NCBI RefSeq assembly: GCF_000518985.1
Contig: NZ_JAEQ01000004.1
Span: 257,782 to 321,781 of the forward strand
Origin: Chelativorans sp. J32
GTDB taxonomy: Bacteria; Pseudomonadota; Alphaproteobacteria; Rhizobiales; Rhizobiaceae
Direction of reading: 5' to 3'
DNA: 64,000 nucleotides
Numbering within the stretch: position 1 is the first letter of the stretch; each line of letters begins with the position of its first letter. The notes under the pieces are model-generated. The model ran no database searches, had not been told where the DNA came from, and saw only the letters and a program-made list of their open reading frames with translations. Of this stretch, positions 34,191 through 42,915 are shown in pieces. A program made the translations under genes and the position numbers.

Positions 34191-35492
34191 TCAGCCCTGA
34201 TAGCCCAGGAGACGAGGCAGCCAGAGCACCGTTTCAGGAACGAAGGTGATGAGGGCGAGTGCGCCGATCATGGCGAAGAGGAAGGGGAGCACATCCCTAA
34301 CGAGATCCTTGATCGGGACCTCAGCGATCCGTGTCATGACGAAGAGCAGGAGGCCGTAAGGTGGTGTGATCAGGCCCAGCATGATGTTGACCACCACCAC
34401 CACACCGAAATGGACGAGGTCGATGCCGAGCGCTTGTGCGGTCGGGACCAGCACGGGCACGACGACGAGAAGGATCGTCGTACCTTCAAGAAGGCAACCA
34501 AGCAGCAGAAGCAGTACGTTGACCAGGATGAGATAGGTGGTTGGCGAGAGGTCCCACGCGGTGAGCAGCGCCCGGATCTCGTTCGGGATGTTTTCGACCG
34601 TGACGACGTAGTTGAAGACGAGGGCCCCGGCGATCAGCATGCCGATGGAGGCGCTTGTGCGTGCGCTTGCGAGGACCGAGGCGTAGAAGTCGCGGAAACT
34701 CACGCTGCGATAGAGCACCACCGAGATGATCAGGGCATAGGCGGCGGCGATCGCCGCCGCTTCGGTGGGCGTGGTGACGCCGGTGTAGATGCAGCCGAGA
34801 AGGACGACCGGCATCATCAGTGTCGGGAATGCGCGCCAGGTGATGCCCGGTAGTGCGCGCAGCGGCGTGGGCTCTTCGACCGGGAAGTTTTCGCGCCGGG
34901 CGGCGAGCACGACGATGATCATCTGCGCGAGCGCCATCAGGAGCCCAGGCACCATGCCGCCCAGGAAAAGATAGCCGATGGAGGCGTCCGATACGAGCGC
35001 ATAGAGCACCATTGGAATTGAAGGCGGGATGATCGGGCCGATCACGGCGGTGGCCGCGGTCAGTGCGGCGGCAAAGCTTGCACGATACTTGCCGTTGGCG
35101 GTCATCATGTTCTGCATCATCTTGCCGGTGCCGGCGGCGTCCGCGATCGCTGAACCCGACATGCCGGCAAAGATGATGCTTTGCAGGATGTTGACATGCG
35201 CCAGTCCGCCCCGGAAGCGGCCAACAAACGCATCGCAGAACTTCAACAGCCGCTCCGTCATGGAGCCGATATTCATGAGTTCCGCTGCCAGGATGAAGAG
35301 CGGCACCGCCAGGATGATGTAGTTGGAATACATCCCGTTGAGGAACTGCTCGGCGGCTGTGCCCATGTCGAGACCGGCGAGCAGGAGATAGAGAATCGAG
35401 CCTGCGATCATCGAATGGCCGATCGGCAGGCCGAGGAAGGCGAGGACCGTGATCGCCACGATCGATATGGAGAACGGGCTGGCGAAGCTCAT
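34191..35492 (-). CDS. TRAP transporter large permease, DctM type (quinate/shikimate locus)
   Basis: 433 residues from the ATG at 35492, which overlaps the DctQ stop by 4 nt; an extended frame to 35843 only mirrors the DctQ gene. Twelve or so helices with typical DctM segments: IIFAGMSGSAIADAAGTGKMMQNMM, GPIIPPSIPMVLYALVSDASIG and TPTEAAAIAAAYALI. It transports the solute captured by one or both of the tandem DctP proteins. The cluster's enzymes point to quinate, shikimate or dehydroshikimate. Confidence 0.95.
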   Translation of the reverse strand: MSFASPFSISIVAITVLAFLGLPIGHSMIAGSILYLLLAGLDMGTAAEQFLNGMYSNYIILAVPLFILAAELMNIGSMTERLLKFCDAFVGRFRGGLAHVNILQSIIFAGMSGSAIADAAGTGKMMQNMMTANGKYRASFAAALTAATAVIGPIIPPSIPMVLYALVSDASIGYLFLGGMVPGLLMALAQMIIVVLAARRENFPVEEPTPLRALPGITWRAFPTLMMPVVLLGCIYTGVTTPTEAAAIAAAYALIISVVLYRSVSFRDFYASVLASARTSASIGMLIAGALVFNYVVTVENIPNEIRALLTAWDLSPTTYLILVNVLLLLLGCLLEGTTILLVVVPVLVPTAQALGIDLVHFGVVVVVNIMLGLITPPYGLLLFVMTRIAEVPIKDLVRDVLPFLFAMIGALALITFVPETVLWLPRLLGYQG

Positions 35493-36007
35493 AGGCCGGA
35501 CCCTGCTTTGGCGGGATCGAATTCCTGCGGCGCGCGGCCGAACATGGCGCGCCAGCAGAGCCAGATGTAGCGAATGATGACCGCGACCACGAAGATGATG
35601 TAGATCGAGAAGAGCCAGTCGAAGCGGATCTTGAGATAGGCGGTGCTTTCCACGCGCATGAAGGTCACATAATCGAGCACGGCGGGAAATGAGATGCCGT
35701 AGAGCGCTATGAGGGCGAGGGCGGAGACGATGAGCATGATGCGGCGCGCCCGTGGCCCTGCCGAGGCATAAAGGAGGTCGAAGCGGATCTCTTCCTCCTC
35801 CTTCAGCACGAAGGCCGCGCCCCAGAGCACCATCCAGATCCATAGGACGACGCTGATCTCGTTCGTCCAGCCGATCGGCAGGTTAAGCGCGTAGCGGAAC
35901 ACGATCTGCAGCAGAAAGGCGGCGAACATAGCCATGAGCATTGCTGCAAGCGCGTTTTCGGCCCGCCGGTAAAGCCAGCCGCCGAGGCTGCTTCTCGTTA
36001 CGTTCAT
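35489..36007 (-). CDS. TRAP transporter small permease, DctQ type (quinate/shikimate locus)
   Basis: 172 residues from the ATG at 36007, with GGGAGGGG upstream; the ORF to 36160 is unsupported. Four membrane helices and the family segment IGWTNEISVVLWIWMVLWGAAFVLKEEEEIRFDLLY. Coupled to DctM by a 4-nt overlap and located 73 nt after the nearer DctP gene. Confidence 0.93.
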   Translation of the reverse strand: MNVTRSSLGGWLYRRAENALAAMLMAMFAAFLLQIVFRYALNLPIGWTNEISVVLWIWMVLWGAAFVLKEEEEIRFDLLYASAGPRARRIMLIVSALALIALYGISFPAVLDYVTFMRVESTAYLKIRFDWLFSIYIIFVVAVIIRYIWLCWRAMFGRAPQEFDPAKAGSGL

Positions 36008-36080
36008 CGCCCCTCCCGGATTTTCTGCGGTTAACCACGAGGGCTGGATGCCTGGGGCTCCGACCCTCCGATGCGGTCGA

Positions 36081-37067
36081 TCAGAGTGCGTTGATCTTCT
36101 CGACCATGCCTTCCGGCCAGTCCTTGGCGAGATCGGAAGCCAGATATTTTTCTTGCGCATATGATCGGAAGGCCGCGATATCCGGCTCGTAGATCTTCAG
36201 TCCCTTCTCCTTGAAGAAGGTGACGAGCTCGGCCTCGTGCGCCAAGTGCTTTTCGGTGCTGAAGTCGATCGCCGCATCGGCCGCAGCCTGGAAGCGCGCC
36301 TGCTTATCCGAGTCCATCTCGTCCCAGACCTTCTTGGAGACGACCAGGAGGTCGAAGCCAACGAGATGCGAAGTCATGACGATCTGCGACATCACCTCGT
36401 AGAACTTCATGTTCTCGACATTGGGGAGCGGATTGTCCTGGCCGTCGATCGCGCCGGTCTGCATACCGGTATAGACCTCGGCATAGGCCATCGGCACAGG
36501 ATTTGCGCCGAGCGCCTCGCCCAAAAACTGCCACGCATCGCCACCGGGCATGCGCAGCTTGATGCCCGCCATATCGGCGGGAGTCCTGATCTCCTTCTCG
36601 GGCTTGAGACCCACCTGCCGCGCGCCGAAATAGGTGGGGCCGAGCACGCGGATCCCGAGTTGGTCCTCGGCCATCTTCTTCATCTCGGCACCGAGATCGC
36701 TGTTGAAGAAGGTTTTCAGGTGCGCCGCGTCGCGGAAGAGATAGGCGGCCGTCACAACGGACCAGGCCGGGATCTGCTTGGAGATGTCCTGCGGGGCGAT
36801 GTTGCCCATCTCCAGATTGCCGCGTTGTATGGCGACGAGTTCCGTACCCTGCTTGAAGAGATTGCCGCCATAATAGCCTTCGAACGTGAAATCGTCCTTT
36901 ATGGCGTCGGCAAACTGCTTCATCATCTCGGCGCGGATGTCCTGTTCCGAGAACACGGCAGAAAAGCGCAACTTCGGCTTGTCCTGGGCGAAGGCGGGAA
37001 AGGCGGCGGCAGCGGCCGCAAGGCCTGTCCCGATCAGGAACCGGCGGCGATTTGTGGTCATATCCAT
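36081..37067 (-). CDS. TRAP transporter binding protein A, DctP type
   Basis: 328 residues; ATG at 37067 with GGGAGG 7 nt upstream. Signal region NRRRFLIGTGLAAAAAAFPAFA with two or three Arg before the hydrophobic run, possibly Tat. Contains the DctP carboxylate-binding region (GIKLRMPGGDAWQFLGEALGANPVPMAYAEVYTGMQTGAIDGQDNPL, with Arg in KLRMPGG). It is about half identical by eye to the DctP encoded just upstream. It probably has a related ligand and shares the single DctQM pair. Confidence 0.93.
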   Translation of the reverse strand: MDMTTNRRRFLIGTGLAAAAAAFPAFAQDKPKLRFSAVFSEQDIRAEMMKQFADAIKDDFTFEGYYGGNLFKQGTELVAIQRGNLEMGNIAPQDISKQIPAWSVVTAAYLFRDAAHLKTFFNSDLGAEMKKMAEDQLGIRVLGPTYFGARQVGLKPEKEIRTPADMAGIKLRMPGGDAWQFLGEALGANPVPMAYAEVYTGMQTGAIDGQDNPLPNVENMKFYEVMSQIVMTSHLVGFDLLVVSKKVWDEMDSDKQARFQAAADAAIDFSTEKHLAHEAELVTFFKEKGLKIYEPDIAAFRSYAQEKYLASDLAKDWPEGMVEKINAL

Positions 37068-37090
37068 GGTTTTCCTCCCTTTATGGTGCG

Positions 37091-38080
37091 TTAGAGCGCG
37101 TTGATCCTTTCGAGCATTCCCTCCGGCCAGTCCTTCGAAAGCGGGGATTCGAGATATTTCTTATTGGAATAGGTCCGGAATGCCGCGATGTCTGGCTCGT
37201 AGACGTCGAGCCCCTCCGTCTTGAAGAATTCGATGAGCTCCGCCTCCTGCCGGATGTATTCGGCATCGCTCCACTCGAAGGCGGCATCGGCGGCCTCCTG
37301 CATTCTTTGCTGCTGTTCGGGCGTCAGCGAATCGAAGAGCTTGGCGTTGATGAGGAGCAGGCCGAAGCCGACATTGTGCCGGGTGAGCACGATCTGGTCC
37401 GTCACCTCGTGGAATTTCATGAGCTTGTTGTTGGGGAGCGGATTGTCCTGGGCGTCGATCGCTCCGGTCTGGAGGCCGGTATAGACTTCCGCGTAATCCA
37501 TCGCGACCGGATTGGCGCCGATCGATTCGCCGAGAAACTGCCAGGCCTCGCCGCCGGGCATACGAAGCTTCACGCCGGCAAGGTCCTCGGGCCTTTCGAT
37601 CTTCTTGTTGCCCTTGAGATTGAGGTGGCGCGTGCCGTAATAGGCAGGCGCCAGGATGACGACGCCCATCTTCTCACGGGCCATTCGCTTGAACTCATCG
37701 CCGATGTCGCTTTGGAATATCGCCTTGAGATGGGCAGCATCACGAACAAGATAGGCGGCGGTCAGGATGCTGAAGGCCGGCACCTGCTTGGCGAAATCGG
37801 AGGGCGGCATCAGCGCCATCTCCAGATTGCCGCGCTGGACGGCGACGATCTCGGTGCCCTGCTTGTAAAGCGTGCTGCCGAAATAGGGCTCGAACAAGAA
37901 CTCCTCGCCAAGCTGCTTGGCAAAGATGTCAACCAGCGCCACGGAGCGCGGTGCGTCGGCCGTGGTTGAATCGGCGAAGCGCAGCTTTATCGGCTCGGCG
38001 AATGCCTGCCTCGCGGCCGCAAGCAGCCCGAGCGCAGCAATGCCCGCTGCAAGCGCCCGCCTCGTGAACTTTATCCCCAT
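37091..38080 (-). CDS. TRAP transporter binding protein B, DctP type (paralogue of A)
   Basis: 329 residues with signal FTRRALAAGIAALGLLAAARQAFA. Same core motifs as the following DctP (KLRMPGGEAWQFLGESIGANPVAMDYAEVYTGLQTGAIDAQDNPL) and the same C-terminal KDWPEGM-INAL ending. The two genes lie 23 nt apart in the same direction, a tandem duplication. It may bind quinate where the other binds shikimate, or the reverse; sequence alone cannot tell. Confidence 0.93.
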   Translation of the reverse strand: MGIKFTRRALAAGIAALGLLAAARQAFAEPIKLRFADSTTADAPRSVALVDIFAKQLGEEFLFEPYFGSTLYKQGTEIVAVQRGNLEMALMPPSDFAKQVPAFSILTAAYLVRDAAHLKAIFQSDIGDEFKRMAREKMGVVILAPAYYGTRHLNLKGNKKIERPEDLAGVKLRMPGGEAWQFLGESIGANPVAMDYAEVYTGLQTGAIDAQDNPLPNNKLMKFHEVTDQIVLTRHNVGFGLLLINAKLFDSLTPEQQQRMQEAADAAFEWSDAEYIRQEAELIEFFKTEGLDVYEPDIAAFRTYSNKKYLESPLSKDWPEGMLERINAL

Positions 38081-38091
38081 TTGTTGCCTCC

Positions 38092-38982
38092 CTAGTGTCC
38101 GAAACGATGTTCGGGCAGACCTTGCCCAAGCCCCTCGATAGCCAAAAGCGCGCCTGCCAAGGGCTCCGCCGCTCGCTGGTCCGGAGTCAGGAACTTGGTG
38201 GCGCTGGTGATGAAGAGCGTTTTGTAGTCCTTGCCGCCGAAGCAGAGGCAGGTCGGGTTGGTGACCGGCAGCGGGAACGTGCGGTCGATCACGCCGTCCG
38301 GCCGGTAGCGCACCAGCCTTCCTCCGGCAAAGAAAGCCGCCCAGAGGCAGCCCTCGACGTCGACGCAGGCGCCGTCCGGGCGGTCGCCGGTCGCCGAATA
38401 ATCCGCGAACACCCGGCGGTTGGTGATCACACCGTCGTCGAGGTCCAGATCGTAGGCATAGCTCAGGTGGCGGCGCGTGTCGGTGAAGTAGAGCGTGCGT
38501 CCGTCGGGCGAAAAGGCGATACCGTTGGCGACGATCACACCTTCCTCCATTCGGGACACCGTTCCGTCCGGATCGACGCGGTAGAGCCCGCCATTGCCGC
38601 GATGGAGCTGGTTGTCCATGGTGCCGACCCAGAACCGGCCGCGCGCATCGACACGACCATCGTTCAGGCGGTTGTCCAGCCCCGTCTCCACCGTGGCAAA
38701 GGACGTCCTCTCCCCGGTCTCGAGATCGAGCCGGTAGAGTGATAGATCGGCCGCAAGCAGGCGGCCGCCGCTCCGGGTGAGCGCCTGCGTCCCGGCGAAG
38801 GTGCCGGGAAGAGGGATGGCCTCATAAGTCCCGGTCTCCGGGTCGAGGGACTGCAGCTTCGGCCTTTCGATATCGAGCCACCAAAGACGCCCGGTCCGGT
38901 CGCACCAGAGCGGCGTCTCGCCCAACTGGTCGGCCCCGTTGAAGAGCACTTCGATGCTGCGGTTTTTCAATTCGAGGTTCAT
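38092..38982 (-). CDS. SMP-30/gluconolactonase family protein
   Basis: 296 residues from the ATG at 38982, overlapping the dehydrogenase stop (ATGA). A six-bladed propeller lactonase; metal-site segments seen are GETPLWCDRTGRLWWLDI (Glu), NRLNDGRVDARGRFWVGTMD (Asn), VIVANGIAFSPDGRTLYFTDT (Asn) and DRPDGACVDVEGCLWAA (Asp). These enzymes open sugar lactones with Ca or Zn. In a quinate/shikimate operon the substrate may be a lactone such as quinide, or a sugar lactone if the transporter has a wider range. Inference only. Confidence 0.9.
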   Translation of the reverse strand: MNLELKNRSIEVLFNGADQLGETPLWCDRTGRLWWLDIERPKLQSLDPETGTYEAIPLPGTFAGTQALTRSGGRLLAADLSLYRLDLETGERTSFATVETGLDNRLNDGRVDARGRFWVGTMDNQLHRGNGGLYRVDPDGTVSRMEEGVIVANGIAFSPDGRTLYFTDTRRHLSYAYDLDLDDGVITNRRVFADYSATGDRPDGACVDVEGCLWAAFFAGGRLVRYRPDGVIDRTFPLPVTNPTCLCFGGKDYKTLFITSATKFLTPDQRAAEPLAGALLAIEGLGQGLPEHRFGH

Positions 38983-39809
38983 GCCGCGGCCTCGAAATGA
39001 CGGGCCATGGCACGCATGTCTGCGGCGCGGCCCGTGAAAAGCTCGAAGGCGCGGACTGCCTGCCCGATGGCCATGCCGATGCCCGGCAGGACTTTGCAGC
39101 CGAGCTGGCGCGCATGGCGCAGAAGCTCGGTCTCCGGCGGGAAATAGATGATCTCGGCCACCCAGTGGCCGGGCCGCAAGTATTCGGCGGGGAAGGGGAG
39201 GCCGGGATATTTCGCCATGCCAACCGGCGTTGTGTTGACGAGCCCATCTGCCGTCCTTAGCGCTGCCGCCGCATCCGTTTCCGCCCGAACGGCCTTGCCC
39301 GTTGCCATACACATCTTTTCGGCGAGGAGGCGCGAGCGCGATGGGTCCGTATCGATGATCGAAAGACTCTTTACGCCGAGTTCCAGCAGCGCATAAGCGA
39401 CCGCTGCCCCCGCGCCGCCGGCGCCGAACTGGGTTACCCTGTCGAGAGGGATGCCCACCATCTCCCGCCGGAAACTTTCGGCGAAGCCCCAACAATCCGT
39501 GTTGTGACCGGTCGCCTTGCCGCCCGAAAAGACGACGGTGTTGACCGCGCCGATGGCGGCGGCTTCGCTTGCGAGCTCGCCAAGGCAGGAGAGCACCTGT
39601 TGCTTGAACGGATGCGTCACGTTGAGACCGTTGAAGCCGAGCTCCCGCGCCGCGGCGATGCAGGCCGGCAGGTCGTCGTCGGTGAGGTGCAGCCTGTCGA
39701 AATCGGCAAGAACATAGGTGGAGCTGAGGCCGAGTCGCGCCGCCTCGCGCTCATGCATGGCGGGGGTGCGGGAGGATTGGATGGAGCGCCCGACGAGGCC
39801 CACGACCAT
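38979..39809 (-). CDS. aroE: Shikimate/quinate dehydrogenase
   Basis: 276 residues from the ATG at 39809. A GTG at 39896 with GGAGGAG close upstream would add 29 residues and is a real alternative. Motifs: GRSIQSSRTPAMHE (substrate site), GLNVTHPFKQ with catalytic Lys, NTDCWGF with catalytic Asp, and the Rossmann GAGGAGAAVAYAL. It oxidises shikimate and probably quinate with NAD(P). It is the first gene of the minus-strand operon and lies divergent to the TetR gene. The setting favours a catabolic role. Confidence 0.92.
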   Translation of the reverse strand: MVVGLVGRSIQSSRTPAMHEREAARLGLSSTYVLADFDRLHLTDDDLPACIAAARELGFNGLNVTHPFKQQVLSCLGELASEAAAIGAVNTVVFSGGKATGHNTDCWGFAESFRREMVGIPLDRVTQFGAGGAGAAVAYALLELGVKSLSIIDTDPSRSRLLAEKMCMATGKAVRAETDAAAALRTADGLVNTTPVGMAKYPGLPFPAEYLRPGHWVAEIIYFPPETELLRHARQLGCKVLPGIGMAIGQAVRAFELFTGRAADMRAMARHFEAAA

Positions 39810-39999
39810 GTCCGATTCGGATTGGCGCAGAACGGAACGCTTCTCCGCAATGAGATCGCGAAACGATGCGACGATCGAATGAACGGCTGCGGGCACTTCT
39901 CCTCCGCTTTTCCAGTGCAGACGGCATGCGGTGAGCACGCCGTGCTTGTGTTCCCTCCGGCTCGCCCGATAATTGCCCCTGGCGAGCAAGCTTCACTTT

Positions 40000-40017
40000 G
40001 TACGAAATAGTTAGTAC
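40000..40017. promoter_or_regulatory. Candidate TetR operator A in the aroE-tetR divergent region
   Basis: GTACGAAATAGTTAGTAC; the core ACGAAATAGTTAGT is a near-palindrome with two mismatches. It resembles operator B (40776-40789), sharing GTACGAA-TAG and GTAC at the right end. It lies 13 nt before the TetR start and upstream of the catabolic operon, so one regulator could control both. Confidence 0.55.
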
Positions 40018-40029
40018 ACGGAATCAAAA

Positions 40030-40746
40030 ATGAAGACAAGGCACCAATCCATGGCGACAGAGCCCAGGCGGGGCGGGGATTCCGATACGCTGAAGCGGCA
40101 GCAGGACCCTGAGGGCACCAAGCGCGACATTATAGAAACGGCATCTCGCGAATTCGCGCTGAACGGCCTTTCCGGCGCCAGGATCGATGAGATCGCGGCC
40201 CGGACCCGCTCTAGCAAGCGCATGATCTATTATTATTTCGGCGACAAGGAGGGGCTTTACCTCAAGGCGCTGGAGAACGCTTATCAAAGAGTGCGCGAGG
40301 GCGAGGCCCAGCTCGACACGAAGGGAATGCCACCGATTGAAGCGCTGAAGCGATTGGTGGAATTCACCTTCGACCACCATCACCAGCACGAGGAGTTCAT
40401 CCGGATGGTGATGATCGAGAACATCCATCACGGCGAGTATCTGGACAAGTCCGAGGTGATCCGCGACTTGAACGTAACCGCCATCGACAACATTGCCGCG
40501 ATCTACGAGCGTGGGGTGGAGGAGGGCGTGTTCCGCTCCGGGCTCGATCCGGTGGAACTCCATTGGCAGGTGAGCGCCCTTTGCTTCTTCAATGTCTCAA
40601 ACCGTACGACTTTCTCGAAGATTTTCGGGCGGGATTTCGGCTCGGAGGAGGCGCTTGGCCGGTTGCGGAAGAATGCGGTGGATATGGTTTTGCGCTTCGT
40701 CATCCAACCCGAGGCGCTTTCGCTTCTCGACGAATCCGCAGGTTGA
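40030..40746 (+). CDS. TetR-family transcriptional regulator of the quinate/shikimate locus
   Basis: 238 residues. The N-terminal HTH is at about 28-75 (REFALNGLSGARIDEIAARTRSSKRMIYYYFGDKEGLYLKAL), with a helical ligand domain after it. The ATG at 40030 is the earliest; an in-frame ATG at 40051 is possible. It sits between the minus-strand transport/dehydrogenase operon and the dehydroshikimate dehydratase gene, with similar near-palindromes on both sides. The likely effector is a pathway intermediate such as dehydroshikimate or protocatechuate. Confidence 0.92.
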   Translation: MKTRHQSMATEPRRGGDSDTLKRQQDPEGTKRDIIETASREFALNGLSGARIDEIAARTRSSKRMIYYYFGDKEGLYLKALENAYQRVREGEAQLDTKGMPPIEALKRLVEFTFDHHHQHEEFIRMVMIENIHHGEYLDKSEVIRDLNVTAIDNIAAIYERGVEEGVFRSGLDPVELHWQVSALCFFNVSNRTTFSKIFGRDFGSEEALGRLRKNAVDMVLRFVIQPEALSLLDESAG

Positions 40747-40775
40747 CTTGCATCCTCGCCGGCCGATCTAGTATT

Positions 40776-40789
40776 GTACGAACTAGTAC
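40776..40789. promoter_or_regulatory. Candidate TetR operator B before the dehydratase gene
   Basis: GTACGAACTAGTAC; shifted by two, ACGAACTAGTACGT is a palindrome with one mismatch. It lies 28 nt before the dehydratase ATG and matches operator A upstream of the TetR gene. Confidence 0.55.
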
Positions 40790-40816
40790 GTTCATTTCTC
40801 GGAGGGATATTCGAGG

Positions 40817-42724
40817 ATGAAGACTTCTATTGCCACCGTCTCCATCAGCGGCGACCTGAAGGAGAAGCTCGCCGCGATCGCTGCTGCCGGGTTTGACGGC
40901 GTGGAGATCTTCGAGAACGACTTTCTCGCCTTCGATGGGACGCCTGCCGAGGTGGGCCGCATGGTGCGGGACCATGGGCTCGAGATCACGCTGTTTCAGC
41001 CTTTTCGCGATTTCGAGGGGATGCCCGAGCCGCATCGGTCGCGCGCCTTCGACCGGGCGGAACGCAAATTCGACCTGATGCAGGAGCTGGGTACGGACCT
41101 GATGCTCGTCTGCTCGAACGTCTCGCCTCTGGCGCTCGGCGGCGTCGATAGGGCCGCCACGGATCTCCGCGAGCTTGGGGAGCGAGCTGCGCAACGTGGC
41201 CTTCGCGTCGGCTATGAGGCGCTCGCCTGGGGCCGCCACATCAACGACCATCGTGATGCGTGGGAGATCGTCCGGCGGGCAGATCATCCCAATATCGGCC
41301 TGATCCTCGATTCTTTCCATACGCTGGCGCGCCGTATCGATGTAGAGACGATCCGGGCCATTCCGGGCGACCGCATTTTCATCGTCCAGCTTGCCGACGC
41401 ACCCGAGATCGATATGGATCTGCTCTATTGGAGCCGCCACTTCCGCAACATGCCCGGGCAGGGCGACCTGCCGGTTGTAGACTTCATGCGGGCGGTCGCG
41501 GCCACGGGATATGATGGCCCGCTCTCGCTCGAAATCTTCAACGACCAGTTCCGCGGCGGATCGCCGAAATCGATCTCCGTCGACGGGCGGCGGTCCCTCG
41601 TGAGCCTCATGGATCAGGTTGCGCGCATCGAGCCCGGCATCCGGCTTTCCGTGCCGTCGATCCCCGACAGGATCGTGGTTGAGGGCGTGGAGTTCATCGA
41701 GTTCGCGGCGGATGAAGAGGAGGCCCGGGAACTCGCCGGCCTGCTCTCTGCGATGGGCTTTGCCCTTGTCGCCCGCCACCGCAACAAGGATGTCGACCTT
41801 TGGCGGCAGGGCGGGATCAACATCGTCATCAACACGGAGAAGGAAGGTTTTGCGCACTCCTCCTATATCGTCCATGGCGCCAATGCCTATGCCATGGGGC
41901 TCAAGGTGGAGGATGCCGCCGCTACCGTCGCTCGCGCAAAGGCGCTAGGCGCGGAAATCTTCGAGCAGCGGCATGGACCGGGGGAACTTGCCATACCGGC
42001 TATCCGCGGCGTCGGCGGCGGGGTCATCTATTTCCTGGACGGCAGAAGCGAGCTTTCGCGTGTCTGGGAAATCGAGTTTGAGCCCCTGGCTGGCGGCAAG
42101 GAGGCGGATGCGGGGCTCGTGGCAATCGACCATGTCGCCCAGACCATGAATTATGAGGAGATGCTGACGTGGATCCTGTTCTACACGTCGATCTTCCGCA
42201 CCCGTAAGTCGCCCATGGTCGACGTTGTCGATCCTGCCGGGCTGGTCCGCAGCCAGGTCATCGAGAGTGAGGATGGGGCGTTGCGGCTGACGCTCAACGG
42301 CGCAGAGAACCGGAAGACGCTCGCCGGCCATTTCATCGCGGAAAGTTTCGGCTCGTCCGTGCAGCACCTTGCCTTTGCCTGCCGCGACATTTTCGATACG
42401 GCGCGCGCTCTGAAGGAACACGGTTTCGAGGCACTGGAAATCTCGCGCAACTATTATGACGACCTCGAGGCCCGCTTCGGCCTTGATGCGGATTTCTCCG
42501 ACCGGCTGCGGGCGGAAAACATTCTTTATGACCGTGACGGCGAGGGCGAGTATTTCCAGCTCTACAGCACCAATTATGGCGAGGGCTTCTTCTTTGAGAT
42601 TGTCGAGCGCCGCGGCAGTTACCGCGGCTACGGCGCTGCGAATGCGCCGTTCCGCATCGCTGCGCAGAAGCGCTCGCTGAGACCTGCAGGACTTCCGAGC
42701 CTGGACTTCACCACAATACCATAG
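40817..42724 (+). CDS. quiC: Two-domain 3-dehydroshikimate dehydratase with HPPD-like C-terminal domain
   Basis: 635 residues. Residues 1-280 form a sugar-phosphate-isomerase/AP-endonuclease-2 TIM barrel, the dehydroshikimate dehydratase half that gives protocatechuate. Residues about 290-635 form a double VOC (glyoxalase) domain like 4-hydroxyphenylpyruvate dioxygenase; its iron-ligand positions are filled: His439 (IDHVAQT), His517 (VQHLAFAC) and Glu594 (FFEIVER). This fusion is known for QuiC1-type enzymes. The gene has GGAGGG before the ATG and is preceded by a probable TetR operator. It completes the route quinate-dehydroquinate-dehydroshikimate-protocatechuate with the genes across the TetR regulator. 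Confidence 0.9.
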   Translation: MKTSIATVSISGDLKEKLAAIAAAGFDGVEIFENDFLAFDGTPAEVGRMVRDHGLEITLFQPFRDFEGMPEPHRSRAFDRAERKFDLMQELGTDLMLVCSNVSPLALGGVDRAATDLRELGERAAQRGLRVGYEALAWGRHINDHRDAWEIVRRADHPNIGLILDSFHTLARRIDVETIRAIPGDRIFIVQLADAPEIDMDLLYWSRHFRNMPGQGDLPVVDFMRAVAATGYDGPLSLEIFNDQFRGGSPKSISVDGRRSLVSLMDQVARIEPGIRLSVPSIPDRIVVEGVEFIEFAADEEEARELAGLLSAMGFALVARHRNKDVDLWRQGGINIVINTEKEGFAHSSYIVHGANAYAMGLKVEDAAATVARAKALGAEIFEQRHGPGELAIPAIRGVGGGVIYFLDGRSELSRVWEIEFEPLAGGKEADAGLVAIDHVAQTMNYEEMLTWILFYTSIFRTRKSPMVDVVDPAGLVRSQVIESEDGALRLTLNGAENRKTLAGHFIAESFGSSVQHLAFACRDIFDTARALKEHGFEALEISRNYYDDLEARFGLDADFSDRLRAENILYDRDGEGEYFQLYSTNYGEGFFFEIVERRGSYRGYGAANAPFRIAAQKRSLRPAGLPSLDFTTIP

Positions 42725-42766
42725 GCGTTCTTCGAGCGTGATCGAAGCCGAAGGCGGTTGTGCATC

Positions 42767-42865
42767 CCGGTGCAAACACCGGAGATCCGGCGTAGCTTTA
42801 ACCGACACGTGCTCCGTCCCGGTTGGGCGAGGGGGAGGCGATTACGTTCCTGCCTTAGGGAACGT
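42767..42865 (+). other. Two hairpins in the gap between quiC and the DUF1206 gene
   Basis: CCGGTG-CAAA-CACCGG at 42767-42782 could end quiC transcription, although no T-run follows. ACGTTCC (42844-42850) and GGAACGT (42859-42865) form a second hairpin about 50 nt before the DUF1206 start, where it could act in the leader. I do not recognise a known riboswitch here. Confidence 0.4.
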
Positions 42866-42915
42866 GCCCAGTCGTCCGCGCATTTCTCCTCACCTGATAT
42901 CTGCGAGGAGGGACC

